DNA from: Bacillus sp. Marseille-P3661
GTDB lineage: Bacteria; Bacillota; Bacilli; Bacillales; Bacillaceae_J
Reading direction: 5' to 3'
DNA: 64,000 bases
NCBI RefSeq assembly: GCF_900240995.1
Contig: NZ_LT965954.1
Span: 569,042 to 633,041 of the forward strand
The notes under the pieces were generated by a model. The model searched no databases. It was not told the DNA's origin and was given only the letters and a program-made list of their open reading frames with translations. Position 1 is the first letter of the stretch; each line of letters begins with the position of its first letter. The translations under genes and the position numbers were made by a program. Below are positions 20,167 to 29,190 of the stretch, piece by piece.

Positions 20167-20185
20167 ATTATGACTTGGTACTAAT
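20167..20185 (-). promoter_or_regulatory. FapR operator of fabHA-fabF
   Basis: On the minus strand ATTAGTACCAAGTCATAAT, close to the FapR consensus TTAGTACCTnnTCTTAA. FapR represses fatty-acid synthesis genes and is released by malonyl-CoA. Confidence 0.8.
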
Positions 20186-20295
20186 TTTAATTTATTTTAT
20201 TATTTTTGTCTACTTCAGAACATGATATTCGTCCACTACAATGCAACAATTAACACATATGCTATTACTAGTAATTTTACAGAAAGGAGAGAGTA

Positions 20296-20508
20296 ATGAT
20301 GTCTAATAACGAGCAATTTAATCGCTTCGATCGACTCATGTTTGGTAACAGAAATATTCAAAAGCAAACAACTACCAGTAACCCTATCCAAAACATTGAT
20401 TTAACATCTATAATTAATAATGTTGATCAAATTATGAACACAGTCAATCAAGTTAAACCTGTCATTCAACAAATTACTCCACTTCTATCTATCTTTAACA
20501 AAAAGTAG
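20296..20508 (+). CDS. Small YppG/YqfQ-like protein
   Basis: A 70-residue soluble protein. The N-terminus NEQFNRFDRLMFGNR is polar, and the C-terminal half is an amphipathic helix region (SIINNVDQIMNTVNQVKPVI) ending QQITPLLSIFNKK. This tail resembles the C-termini of Bacillus YppG and YqfQ-type small coat or spore-associated proteins, but the match rests on the motif alone. AAAGGAG lies six bases before the ATG, and a terminator follows. Occupies the position of yjzB in B. subtilis, though I cannot show homology. Confidence 0.7.
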   Translation: MMSNNEQFNRFDRLMFGNRNIQKQTTTSNPIQNIDLTSIINNVDQIMNTVNQVKPVIQQITPLLSIFNKK

Positions 20509-20549
20509 AAGAATTACAAGACAGTTAAAAATTAGTTAATTATGTATGT

Positions 20550-20592
20550 AAAAAAAGACGCGTTAATCGATATATTAACGTCGTCTTTTTGA
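20550..20592. terminator. Bidirectional terminator between the small YppG-like gene and comZ
   Basis: AAAAAGACGCGTTAAT-CGATAT-ATTAACGTCGTCTTTTT; both strands have T-runs after the stem. Confidence 0.85.
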
Positions 20593-20598
20593 ATGAAG

Positions 20599-20790
20599 TT
20601 ATTCGTTTGTCTTCACAGCTTCAGATGCACCTAGTTCATAAGCGTCATTCATAACCTTAAGTAATACATCTAACATTGGTTGCATCATATCCATATTCGC
20701 TTCGATTCCCTTACCTTTTAACATTGTTTGAGCCTCTGGTAAATACTTCATAGCTATTTGCATAAATTGCATATTTCTTTCTGGGTTCAT
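20599..20790 (-). CDS. comZ: ComZ, late competence operon repressor
   Basis: A 63-residue protein matching B. subtilis ComZ in length and sequence (QFMQIAMKYLPEAQTMLKGK, ELGASEAVKT). In B. subtilis ComZ negatively affects comG expression and is made from the med-comZ transcript. It is likely helical and cytosolic. AGGAGG lies upstream of the ATG, and med ends 34 bases before it on the same strand, preserving the med-comZ pair. Confidence 0.9.
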   Translation of the reverse strand: MNPERNMQFMQIAMKYLPEAQTMLKGKGIEANMDMMQPMLDVLLKVMNDAYELGASEAVKTNE

Positions 20791-20823
20791 AATCGAATAT
20801 TTCCTCCTTGATTTGTTCTGTAA

Positions 20824-21786
20824 TTATTTTGAAGGGAGCTCTCCCTTGAGTTTGTACAAATTAATTGCATCCTCAACCTGTTTTCTAAAATCCTCTGGAA
20901 TTTCAGGACTAAATTTACCTAAAGAAATAACATCATCTTTGAAATCAAATGTTATGATACCATTTTCAAGTGTTCCGTCTAAATACTGAGCAACTACCAA
21001 TTCATAAAGATGGTCCACATGCTGTACAGTACTTGTAAGTACAATCGACTCTCCTAAATCCGACTGATCAGAGACAAATCCTATGGCATATAATCCGTCT
21101 TCCTTCACTTTCTCAATAACTTCTAAGTTAAAGGTATCACCAGCAGGATAAAATACATCAACGCCACTTGCTCTCATATTCTCGTAAGCGCTAACAGCTC
21201 TATCTTCATTATTCCAACTCTTGGTATATTCAGTCAAAACATGAATCTCCGGGTTTTGATATTTTGCCCCCTCCTTAAATCCTTCAATCTCAGGTTGCCA
21301 ATCAAAAGCCGCGATAATACCGATATTATTAGTTTTACTCATTTTAGCTGCAATCATCCCACCGAAAAAGCCCATAGCATGTGATTCGAACTTTAGACTT
21401 GTAACATTATCAGCTGAAAAATCACCATTAAAATAGAAGAAATTTATTTCAGGATATGTTTTGTGAACTTCCTGGAAAAGAGTTCCATATTCAGAACCAT
21501 GTCCAAATACGATATTAACTTCTCGTTCACTAAACTCTCTCAATGCTTCTTCAACAGACTTTAATGTTGTGATCCCTTCTTTATAAAATACCTCAGCGTT
21601 ATATTCTGATTGTATTTTCAATAAACCCTTATATCCCTTATTACCCCAAACGGGATCATTTATAGTTTCAGGTAATAACAGTCCTACTTTTATAGACTTT
21701 AGTGGCTTAAACGTGGAAACAGATTGTCCACAAGCCGTACATAGGACTAAAATTGTTAGCAAAGCCAAAAAAAGCTTTTTCAACAT
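20824..21786 (-). CDS. med: Med, BMP-family lipoprotein, positive regulator of comK
   Basis: A 320-residue protein with a lipobox LCTAC (Cys19) and a basic-lipoprotein (BMP/PnrA-type) substrate-binding fold: KVGLLLPETINDPVWGNKGY, NIVFGHGSEYG, GFFGGMIAAKMSKTNNIG and GVDVFYPAGDTFN. In B. subtilis Med raises comK expression and so competence; the ligand is not established. RBS GGGAGGG precedes the ATG. First gene of med-comZ. Confidence 0.9.
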   Translation of the reverse strand: MLKKLFLALLTILVLCTACGQSVSTFKPLKSIKVGLLLPETINDPVWGNKGYKGLLKIQSEYNAEVFYKEGITTLKSVEEALREFSEREVNIVFGHGSEYGTLFQEVHKTYPEINFFYFNGDFSADNVTSLKFESHAMGFFGGMIAAKMSKTNNIGIIAAFDWQPEIEGFKEGAKYQNPEIHVLTEYTKSWNNEDRAVSAYENMRASGVDVFYPAGDTFNLEVIEKVKEDGLYAIGFVSDQSDLGESIVLTSTVQHVDHLYELVVAQYLDGTLENGIITFDFKDDVISLGKFSPEIPEDFRKQVEDAINLYKLKGELPSK

Positions 21787-21890
21787 TAAGTCCCTCCCAT
21801 AATAAACCCATCTTTATATGTACCTATCATATCTATTCTACTCCTACTTGTTATTATTGTAAAAGGAAATTACTTACATATTGAAAAGTT

Positions 21891-22784
21891 TTATAATAAA
21901 TCTAAACTTTTTAGTTTATTGATATAGTTATAGTGTAACTTTTGCTCATTGAGACCATCTTTTAAGTCTGTATCTATATACTTTTTTAACTGCTTTTCAG
22001 TTTCAGTAAGAGAAATTTTAGTAGCCGGAAGGTTCAACTGTCTTTCCTCACTCAACATGTTAAAACCCTTTAACCAGTAATTTTCATTCCCACTACTGAT
22101 TAATAATACCTGTTTTTTAGGTATTATGGTAGGTAGACCGATCATTAAACTTACTAGATCGTAAATATAGATCGTATCTTCTCGAATAACATCCATGGGA
22201 GAATTAATAGTATTAGTTGAAATTAGCCGCTGGTAGCTCATATATTCCGGCTGCCATGGGCCGTAAATTGTTGGGATACGCAGTATATAATAGTTCAAGC
22301 TTCCATGATTAGCTAAGACCTCGGACTCTTCTTTCACTTTCAACATTCCGGCAAGATTTCGAGGTTCCAATCTAGTTTCTTGTGTGAGAATTGGCAGGTT
22401 TTCCTGGTAAACTTCATACGATGATAAATAGATGAAGGTTGCATTAACCTGATTGCAATACTGGATAACCTTCCTTATATTGTTAATGGCTTGGTTAGAA
22501 GCTATATCAAAATTACTTTCAAGGATAGTTTGATTATTAATACAATAATAAACAACATCACAAGTACGGATTGTTTCAAACGTTGCGTCTGTGATATCCA
22601 TTTCTAGCAATTTGAAGTTTGAATTTCTAGCAATTTCTAAATATTTTTGATCCTGTATTTTTTTCTTTGAATTGTCTTTATCATAACAATCGATACCAAT
22701 AACCTCAAAACCATCCTCCAATAGCTTATTACATAATGAATAACCAATAAACCCCAATGCTCCAATAACAATCGCAGTTTTCAT
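21891..22784 (-). CDS. NAD-dependent epimerase/dehydratase-family protein
   Basis: A 297-residue extended-SDR Rossmann protein. The nucleotide motif GALGFIG is at residues 8-14, an acidic residue ends beta-2 (EVIGIDCYD), and there is YLSSYEVYQE where the usual YxxxK would lie, followed by ILRIPTIYGPWQPEYMS. The canonical YxxxK lysine is not obvious, so it may bind nucleotide without classic catalysis. Start at MKTAIVIGAL with GGGGGA seven bases before it. Located upstream of med, where Bacilli commonly have such a gene; substrate unknown. Confidence 0.8.
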   Translation of the reverse strand: MKTAIVIGALGFIGYSLCNKLLEDGFEVIGIDCYDKDNSKKKIQDQKYLEIARNSNFKLLEMDITDATFETIRTCDVVYYCINNQTILESNFDIASNQAINNIRKVIQYCNQVNATFIYLSSYEVYQENLPILTQETRLEPRNLAGMLKVKEESEVLANHGSLNYYILRIPTIYGPWQPEYMSYQRLISTNTINSPMDVIREDTIYIYDLVSLMIGLPTIIPKKQVLLISSGNENYWLKGFNMLSEERQLNLPATKISLTETEKQLKKYIDTDLKDGLNEQKLHYNYINKLKSLDLL

Positions 22785-22844
22785 ATTGTGTTCCCCCAGC
22801 ATCTAATTTTATTACATATGTATGTTAATGTATGCATTTTAGAA

Positions 22845-22884
22845 TAAAAACCCCCTCTATCTGAAGTAATTGATAGAAGGGGTT
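22845..22884 (-). terminator. Terminator after the alpha/beta-hydrolase-like gene
   Basis: On the minus strand AACCCCTTCTATC / GATAGAGGGGGTT followed by TTTATT. It overlaps the last codons of the upstream gene and separates it from the epimerase gene. Confidence 0.8.
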
Positions 22885-23623
22885 ATAATACCTTTTCATA
22901 TTGAGTTAAAAACTTTATGATGTTTTGAGTGATGTTAAACCTTTTCTCAAACAAATGTAACGTTAATGAAATTGGTGATTGTTGCCCACATGATCTCTCA
23001 TACATTCGACCATGGTCGTTTATATTATAGGAAATCCGGTTTGTCGATTGACATATTTTCACAGGTATTTGACAAGCTGTAAAATACTTAACATCAAAAG
23101 GTTTGATTACTTTTTGTTCGACGAATCTTTCTTCAATGTCATATGCAAAGGAAAGTTCCTTTAGCAAATGCTTATAAAACAGCTTGTTTACTTTTTCATG
23201 CTCCATATATTTCTTTAAATCAATACATGGACTCATCATCACAATCGAACGAACTGAAGAATCCATTTTTTTCACGAACTTTAGAGCTGCTAAAGCTCCC
23301 ATACCTTCAGCTATTATATGAATTTTATTATTTAGAATTTCATTGCGCATTAGCATTTGATAAAATCTTATTAGCAGATCGACAGCCTTAGGACTTCCCC
23401 AATGCCTTCCATATAAGTTGGAGTAAAAGATCGTGTAGCCTTTTTTCCTTAGCATTTCAAGCATTTGTAATCTATCAGGATTTTGAATCCAGAGACTCGT
23501 GCTTTCGTCTACATAATGATTTCTATCACCTATAATTAATATTGCAAAGCCGTTAGGTTGTTCAGGTAGGTGGACAACATTCCATTCACTATCAATTTTT
23601 AAAAAACGTCGATCGATTTTCAT
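22883..23623 (-). CDS. Alpha/beta-hydrolase-like protein lacking the nucleophile serine
   Basis: A 246-residue protein with an alpha/beta-hydrolase layout: FAILIIGDRNHY, YTIFYSNLYGRHWGSPKAV, then IIAEGMGALAALKF where the nucleophile elbow GxSxG should be. Here the elbow reads A-E-G-M-G (residues 105-109), so the serine is a glycine. MSPCIDLKKY follows, as in hydrolases. Probably non-catalytic or diverged. It occupies the region corresponding to B. subtilis yjaU (hydrolase-like); I leave the symbol blank. RBS GAGGGA. Separated from the following epimerase by a terminator. Confidence 0.75.
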   Translation of the reverse strand: MKIDRRFLKIDSEWNVVHLPEQPNGFAILIIGDRNHYVDESTSLWIQNPDRLQMLEMLRKKGYTIFYSNLYGRHWGSPKAVDLLIRFYQMLMRNEILNNKIHIIAEGMGALAALKFVKKMDSSVRSIVMMSPCIDLKKYMEHEKVNKLFYKHLLKELSFAYDIEERFVEQKVIKPFDVKYFTACQIPVKICQSTNRISYNINDHGRMYERSCGQQSPISLTLHLFEKRFNITQNIIKFLTQYEKVL

Positions 23624-23824
23624 ATTGTTCCCTCGCCTTTTTTAAGCCTGCACAATTATAATGTATGTCATTTTTATTAAAAAGCAAAGGGAATATACCT
23701 ATTCTTTACAAAAAACGTCATACGCCTATACATACTAGGAGGCATTAACGAACTTTTACTTTATTTTTCAAGTTTAATTATGATAAAATAAATTACAAAT
23801 GTGCTTAAGTTGAGGTGAACAATA

Positions 23825-24013
23825 ATGCGTGTGTTTTGGACAGTTTTTTGGACTTTTCTTCTAAGCCAAATGTTAGTATATGTTGTTAGCAGCATGTCAG
23901 GTGGTACATATGAATTTATGCAAGGTGTAGTCATTACAGTTGCATTTTCATTAATTATTATCCTTCTAGGTGAAACTGGTCAATCTAATGAACCTAGTGG
24001 CACACACCACTAA
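23825..24013 (+). CDS. yjzD: YjzD, DUF2929 membrane protein
   Basis: A 62-residue protein with two predicted helices (about 3-22 and 31-48): FWTVFWTFLLSQMLVYVVSSM, shown in part, and GVVITVAFSLIIILLGE. The tail is polar. This matches the DUF2929 family, YjzD in B. subtilis, where it neighbours yjzC and argF. Function unknown. GAGGTG lies upstream of the ATG; a very strong terminator follows. Confidence 0.85.
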   Translation: MRVFWTVFWTFLLSQMLVYVVSSMSGGTYEFMQGVVITVAFSLIIILLGETGQSNEPSGTHH

Positions 24014-24025
24014 TAAATTTGAATA

Positions 24026-24066
24026 GCAAAGGCTCCCACTATTTTGTAGTGGGAGCCTTTGCTTTT
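24026..24066 (+). terminator. Strong terminator of yjzD
   Basis: GCAAAGGCTCCCACTA-TTTTG-TAGTGGGAGCCTTTGC, a perfect 16-bp stem followed by TTTT. Confidence 0.92.
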
Positions 24067-24075
24067 ACTCTTTAC

Positions 24076-26682
24076 TTAAGATGTTGTAATCACCAATTCA
24101 TTTCCGTTCATACCAATAATCACATTTGCGCCATCAACAATGTTTCCAGCAATAAGTTCTCTAGCCAATTTTGTTTCAATGAATCGTTGGATAAACCGCT
24201 TTAAAGGGCGTGCACCGTAAACAGGGTCAAAACCCTCTTCCGCTATATATCCTTTAACCTCATCATCTAGAGTAATTTTTATCTGCCTATCCTCAAGTCG
24301 ATTCTGCAATTCATTGACTAACTTGGTAACAATGCCCTTTATTTCCTTTACTGTTAATGGCTTAAATAAAATTGTATCATCAACGCGATTTAGAAATTCA
24401 GGACGAAAATGCTGGCGCAACTGTTTAAGTACCATGTCTCTTGCGGACTCAGAAATCTCGCCTTGAGCGCTTAATCCTTCTAATAAATGACTAGAACCGA
24501 TATTTGACGTCATTATAATAACAGTGTTTTTAAAATCCACTACATGCCCTTTTGAATCAGTGATTCTTCCATCATCAAGCATCTGAAGCAAAATATTAAA
24601 AACCTCTGGATGTGCCTTTTCAATTTCATCTAGCAATAATACAGAGTAAGGCTTTCGTCTAACTGCCTCTGTTAATTGTCCCCCCTCTTCATAACCTACA
24701 TAGCCTGGAGGTGCTCCGATTAACCTTGATACAGCGTGCTTTTCCATATATTCTGACATATCAATACGAATCATTTGTTCCTCGCTGTCAAATAAACTTT
24801 CTGCAAGTGCTTTGGCTAGCTCTGTTTTTCCCACTCCGGTTGGGCCTAAAAATATAAATGAACCTATAGGCCGGCTTGGATCTTTAATACCAGCCCTTGC
24901 TCTAATAACCGCATCTGCCACAAGCTGGACCGCTTCATCTTGACCAATCACTCGCTCATGTAGAATTTCATCCAAGCGGAGGAGCTTTTCGCGTTCTCCT
25001 TCTAATAATCGGGAAACAGGAATACCGGTCCAACGGCCTACTATTTCAGATATTTCGTTTTCTGTTACTTCTTCGCGTAATAAGCGGCCTTCTTGCTCTT
25101 CTTGGGCCATATCTTGCTCAGCTTTCTTTAACGTCTTTTCAAGTTCTGGGATTAAACCATGTCTAAGCTCTGCAGCTTTATTTAAATCATATCTTGATTC
25201 CGCATCTTCTAGCTCTCTTCGAGCTTTTTCAATTTTCTCTCTGTATTCTTGAAGTTTGTTGATACTTTCCTTTTCTTCTTCCCATTTTACTTTCATCGAA
25301 TGGAAGGTTTCTTTGAGATTCGCCAACTCTTTTCTTAACGATTGCAAGCGCTCGATGCTAGCCTGATCTTTTTCCTTGCTTAATGCCGCTTCTTCAATTT
25401 CCAGCTGCATGATTCTTCTTGTCACTTCATCTAGTTCTGTTGGCATTGAATCCATTTCTGTCCGAATCATTGCACAAGCTTCGTCAATAAGGTCAATTGC
25501 CTTATCTGGGAGAAAACGCTCTGAAATATAACGATCAGATAGGATCGCTGCTGATACAAGGGCACGGTCGTGAATATTAACACCATGGTGAATTTCAAAC
25601 CGTTCCTTCAAGCCACGTAAAATAGAAATCGTATCTTCCACAGTAGGTTCTTCTACTAGCACCTGTTGGAATCGTCGTTCTAAAGCAGGATCTTTTTCAA
25701 TATATTTTCGATGTTCATCTAAAGTTGTCGCCCCTATACAATGAAGCTCTCCTCTTGCAAGCATTGGTTTCAACATATTGCCTGCATCCATTGCTCCCTC
25801 TGTTTTTCCTGCTCCTACAATTGTGTGAAGTTCATCAATAAATAGTAATATTTTTCCGTTGCTTTTCTTCACCTCATTAAGTACTGCTTTTAACCGTTCT
25901 TCGAATTCACCTCTAAATTTAGCACCTGCAATTAATGCACTCATATCTAGCGCAAAAATTGTTTTATCTTTTAAACCTTCTGGAACATCTTTTCGTACAA
26001 TTCGTTGTGCTAACCCTTCGACAATCGCGGTTTTACCTACACCTGGTTCACCGATTAATACTGGATTATTTTTAGTTTTTCGAGATAAAATTCTTATAAC
26101 TCGCCGAATCTCCGAATCACGACCAATAACTGGATCTACATTACCTGCTCTTACCTCTTCAACTAAGTTCCGTCCATATTTCTTTAATGCATCATATGTA
26201 ACTTCTGGTGTTGGACTAGTTACTCTTTGATTACCGCGAACTTCAGATAATACTTCGAGTAAGGCATTTTTATCTATCCTATTTTGCTTAAATAATTTAC
26301 CAATGTCAGTAGTTGTTTTTTCCTCTGTCATCGCTAACAGCACATGTTCTACCGAAATATATTCATCCGTTAGCTGTTTTGCTTCATCTTCAGCGCGGAC
26401 AAGTAATGATTGTAATCTATGCGAAATATATAACTTCCCTGTTTCAATGCCAGATCCACTAACACGGGGGCGTTTATTTAATTGTTCTTCTACTTGTTCT
26501 TTAAGGTGATTGATATTAACATTCAGCCGCTGCAACAAACTTGCGGTTATTCCTTCATGTTGTTCAACTAGAGCCAAAAATAGATGCTCAACATCCACTT
26601 CTTGATGACTTTTTCTAACAGCAAGATTTTGCGAATAAACCAATGCTTCCTGTGTTTTTTCTGTCATTTTTTTCATATCCAT
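24076..26682 (-). CDS. clpB: ClpB protein disaggregase
   Basis: AAA+ Hsp100 chaperone of 868 residues that, with DnaK, dissolves heat-aggregated proteins; cytosolic hexamer. Order: double Clp N repeats (1-145); AAA1 with Walker [10 protein letters not shown] and Walker B LLFIDE; a full-length coiled-coil M domain (about 410-530, rich in Glu/Lys/Arg heptads); AAA2 with GPTGVGKTE and [16 protein letters not shown]-terminal D2-small. The long M domain and lack of a ClpP-binding loop separate it from ClpC and ClpE. B. subtilis 168 lacks clpB, but many Bacillaceae have it. CtsR site upstream. Confidence 0.97.
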   Translation of the reverse strand: MDMKKMTEKTQEALVYSQNLAVRKSHQEVDVEHLFLALVEQHEGITASLLQRLNVNINHLKEQVEEQLNKRPRVSGSGIETGKLYISHRLQSLLVRAEDEAKQLTDEYISVEHVLLAMTEEKTTTDIGKLFKQNRIDKNALLEVLSEVRGNQRVTSPTPEVTYDALKKYGRNLVEEVRAGNVDPVIGRDSEIRRVIRILSRKTKNNPVLIGEPGVGKTAIVEGLAQRIVRKDVPEGLKDKTIFALDMSALIAGAKFRGEFEERLKAVLNEVKKSNGKILLFIDELHTIVGAGKTEGAMDAGNMLKPMLARGELHCIGATTLDEHRKYIEKDPALERRFQQVLVEEPTVEDTISILRGLKERFEIHHGVNIHDRALVSAAILSDRYISERFLPDKAIDLIDEACAMIRTEMDSMPTELDEVTRRIMQLEIEEAALSKEKDQASIERLQSLRKELANLKETFHSMKVKWEEEKESINKLQEYREKIEKARRELEDAESRYDLNKAAELRHGLIPELEKTLKKAEQDMAQEEQEGRLLREEVTENEISEIVGRWTGIPVSRLLEGEREKLLRLDEILHERVIGQDEAVQLVADAVIRARAGIKDPSRPIGSFIFLGPTGVGKTELAKALAESLFDSEEQMIRIDMSEYMEKHAVSRLIGAPPGYVGYEEGGQLTEAVRRKPYSVLLLDEIEKAHPEVFNILLQMLDDGRITDSKGHVVDFKNTVIIMTSNIGSSHLLEGLSAQGEISESARDMVLKQLRQHFRPEFLNRVDDTILFKPLTVKEIKGIVTKLVNELQNRLEDRQIKITLDDEVKGYIAEEGFDPVYGARPLKRFIQRFIETKLARELIAGNIVDGANVIIGMNGNELVITTS

Positions 26683-26710
26683 TTAAAAGCCACTCCTTCA
26701 TCAAATGGTA

Positions 26711-26728
26711 TTTGACCTTATCTGACCT
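26711..26728 (-). promoter_or_regulatory. CtsR operator of clpB
   Basis: On the minus strand AGGTCAGATAAGGTCAAA: two tandem heptads matching the CtsR consensus RGTCADN-NAN-RGTCADN, between a TATACT -10 (26731-26736) and the clpB start. Predicts heat and protein-stress induction. Confidence 0.82.
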
Positions 26729-26887
26729 TTAGTATATTATGGATAAACTTCTCTTTGATTTCAAACAGCAAATATAATGATGATTTTTGATTTATAGTTG
26801 TTTTATTATATTTTTCTCTCCTTTCCTCTGAATTACTCTATATTTTGATTTTTTTTGACCAAATCCGTATTAAAACAACAAATCAAT

Positions 26888-26917
26888 TAAAAACCATCCT
26901 TGCTAATACAAGGATGG
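26888..26917 (-). terminator. Terminator of yjzC
   Basis: On the minus strand CCATCCTTG-TATTAG-CAAGGATGG followed by TTTTTAATT. Confidence 0.88.
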
Positions 26918-26926
26918 CCAACATGT

Positions 26927-27106
26927 TTATGGTTTTCGAGCATACGTCCATTTTCGATTATGATTGGAGTTCTCTGGAAAACGGTCACCAGCTTGTAGTC
27001 TAACTGATTGTGGATGTTGAACCATTGAACCAGTTTCACCAATTTCTACATAAACTCCATTATTTGGGGCTTTTTGTCCTGCACGAAATTGCCGAGGTTG
27101 ACCCAT
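26927..27106 (-). CDS. yjzC: YjzC-like small protein
   Basis: A 59-residue soluble basic protein, MGQPRQFRAGQKAPNNGVYV at the start, then EIGETGSMV, GDRFPENSNHNRKW and a basic end (ARKP). The sequence closely follows B. subtilis YjzC, which sits beside yjzD near argF there too. Function unknown. AAGGAGG lies upstream of the ATG and a clear terminator follows. Confidence 0.9.
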   Translation of the reverse strand: MGQPRQFRAGQKAPNNGVYVEIGETGSMVQHPQSVRLQAGDRFPENSNHNRKWTYARKP

Positions 27107-27305
27107 TTAAAAAACCTCCTTATTTAAGGTTCATGATTATTGTATCCGTTTTTCTAAATATAATGAGGTGAATTTTGTTCAATATCACACCGATTCTGTA
27201 TAAATATGTAAAATATTATAGCAATTACTTTACAGATATCAAACGATGGTGTTTAATTTAAAAAGTCAAACGTTAATTTTAATTTTAAAATGGGGGATAT
27301 TAATA

Positions 27306-28121
27306 GTGGAAGAAGTTTATCTGTTATTAAAGTATTTATTTTTAGGTGTTTTCCAAGGATTTACAGAGCCCATTCCAATCTCATCAAGCGGCCACTTAGT
27401 ATTAGCACAACACTATTTAGGTCTAACAATCGAAGGTTTCAGCTTTGAACTTTTAGTAAATTTCGCTTCACTAATAGCCGTTTTGCTTATATATCGTCAA
27501 GACCTAATCCGTTTAACAACAAATGGACTTAAATATATAACTACCCGCGATGAACATTCAAGACCTGATTTTAAGTTTATTATTTATTTAATAATTGCTA
27601 CGGTGCCGGCAGGTGTTATCGGAGTATTATTTGAGGATGTAATCGGAGACATTTTTAAAGGTGGAGTACAGCTAATTGGCATAACGTTAATCATTACAGG
27701 TATTGCTCTCTGGGCAATTCGAAACTTGCGCGGACACAAAGGTGACAGTGAATTGACCATAAAGGATGCTATCTTAATCGGCTGTGCTCAAGCAATCGCA
27801 TTAATACCTGGTATTAGCCGTTCCGGGGCAACTATAGTTGCTGCTATGTCCTTGGGGATGAAACAAGAAACAGCACTAAAATTTTCGTTTCTTTTATTTA
27901 TACCTGTTAGTGCAGGTGGGATGATTTTATCTATTAATGACTTAATGAACGACCCTAATTTAAGCACATTATTTATTCCCTACTCGTTAGCATTTATCGG
28001 TTCTTTAGTGGCCTCATATTTCTCATTAAAATGGTTCATGAATATAATGGCAAAAGGAAATTTAATTTACTTTGCAATTTATTGTTTTATCGTAGGGGGA
28101 GCCGTATTCATTTTTAATTAA
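27306..28121 (+). CDS. uppP: Undecaprenyl-diphosphatase UppP (BacA)
   Basis: Integral membrane phosphatase that recycles undecaprenyl pyrophosphate to the monophosphate carrier for cell-wall synthesis and confers some bacitracin resistance. Signature motifs: [18 protein letters not shown] near the N-terminus (E-rich motif and SSSGH) and [17 protein letters not shown] (PGxSRSG). About eight hydrophobic segments. I start it at GTG ([13 protein letters not shown]) because GGGGGAT lies eight bases upstream; 271 residues then agree with family length. The frame extends 20 codons upstream but that part is AT-rich and unsupported. Confidence 0.93.
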   Translation: MEEVYLLLKYLFLGVFQGFTEPIPISSSGHLVLAQHYLGLTIEGFSFELLVNFASLIAVLLIYRQDLIRLTTNGLKYITTRDEHSRPDFKFIIYLIIATVPAGVIGVLFEDVIGDIFKGGVQLIGITLIITGIALWAIRNLRGHKGDSELTIKDAILIGCAQAIALIPGISRSGATIVAAMSLGMKQETALKFSFLLFIPVSAGGMILSINDLMNDPNLSTLFIPYSLAFIGSLVASYFSLKWFMNIMAKGNLIYFAIYCFIVGGAVFIFN

Positions 28122-28165
28122 GAATAAAATTAACTAAAAGCAAATACTAATTATAATTATATACA

Positions 28166-28224
28166 TAAAAGGCTGACTAAAAAGTCGCTCGTTGTTATAA
28201 CGACTTTTTGGTTCAGCCTTTTTA
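28166..28224. terminator. Bidirectional terminator between uppP and argF
   Basis: AAAAGGCTGA and TTCAGCCTTTT outer arms with an inner AAAAAGTCG/CGACTTTTT stem; convergent genes share it. Confidence 0.85.
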
Positions 28225-28229
28225 AATCA

Positions 28230-29189
28230 TTATTTAGATAACAACGCTAATGTAAGCGCCTTTTGAACATGGAGACGATTACCTGCCTGTTGAAAAACAA
28301 CGGAATGTTTTCCATCGATGATATCAGCTGTTACTTCCTCATCGCGATGGGCCGGTAAACAATGCATAAATGAATAGTTTTCATCTGCATGTTTCATTAA
28401 TTCCTCATTTACTTGGAAAGGCTCTAACTTTTGCGTACGCTCTGAGCTTTCAGCTTCGAAACCCATACTAGTCCATACATCTGTATATATGAAATCTGCA
28501 TCTTTTACGGCTTCAACCGGATCATGTAAAACTTTTATTTCAGCCCCTGTTTCAGAAGCAAAACCTTGTGCAAGCTCAACCAACTCTGCTTTTGGAGCGT
28601 AGTCAGCTGGACACGCGACAGTGCAATGTAACCCAACCTTTGCTGCAGCAATCATTAAAGAATGTGCAACGTTGTTTCCATCTCCAACGTATACAAGTTT
28701 ATGACCTTCCATACTGCCCTTTATTTCATAGATTGTCATTAAATCTGCTAGTGCTTGACATGGATGAAAATCGTCAGTTAAAGCATTAATAACTGGGATT
28801 GTTGCATTTTTTGCCAATTCTACTACTTTTTCATGTTCAAATGTACGGATCATAATAATATCAATATATTCAGAAAGAACTTTTGCTGTATCAGCAATTG
28901 TTTCACCACGGCCTAATTGAGTAACCTTACTATCTAAGAAAATAGCATGCCCGCCTAATTGTGTCATGCCTGCCTCGAAAGAAACACGTGTGCGTGTTGA
29001 GGATTTTTCAAAAATCATCCCCATTGTCTTTCCTTTTAATACATCCAAATGTTGACCTGCTTTATGTTGTTTTTTTAATTCAACTGCCGATTGAATCAAC
29101 CCGGTTATTTCTTCCTTACTATAATCGCTTAAGGTGAGTAAATCTTTCACCTTAATTTTTGGAGTTTCTAAAGTAGCTGGCGAGTTCAT
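28230..29189 (-). CDS. argF: Ornithine carbamoyltransferase ArgF
   Basis: Converts ornithine and carbamoyl phosphate to citrulline, the sixth step of arginine synthesis; cytosolic trimer. Carbamoyl-phosphate motif [22 protein letters not shown], ornithine loop MGFEAES and [12 protein letters not shown] are all present. 319 residues. Last gene of the arginine operon; its ATG follows the carB stop by one base, and the ribosome site (AGAAGTG) is weak, suggesting translational coupling. Confidence 0.97.
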   Translation of the reverse strand: MNSPATLETPKIKVKDLLTLSDYSKEEITGLIQSAVELKKQHKAGQHLDVLKGKTMGMIFEKSSTRTRVSFEAGMTQLGGHAIFLDSKVTQLGRGETIADTAKVLSEYIDIIMIRTFEHEKVVELAKNATIPVINALTDDFHPCQALADLMTIYEIKGSMEGHKLVYVGDGNNVAHSLMIAAAKVGLHCTVACPADYAPKAELVELAQGFASETGAEIKVLHDPVEAVKDADFIYTDVWTSMGFEAESSERTQKLEPFQVNEELMKHADENYSFMHCLPAHRDEEVTADIIDGKHSVVFQQAGNRLHVQKALTLALLSK

Positions 29190-29190
29190 C

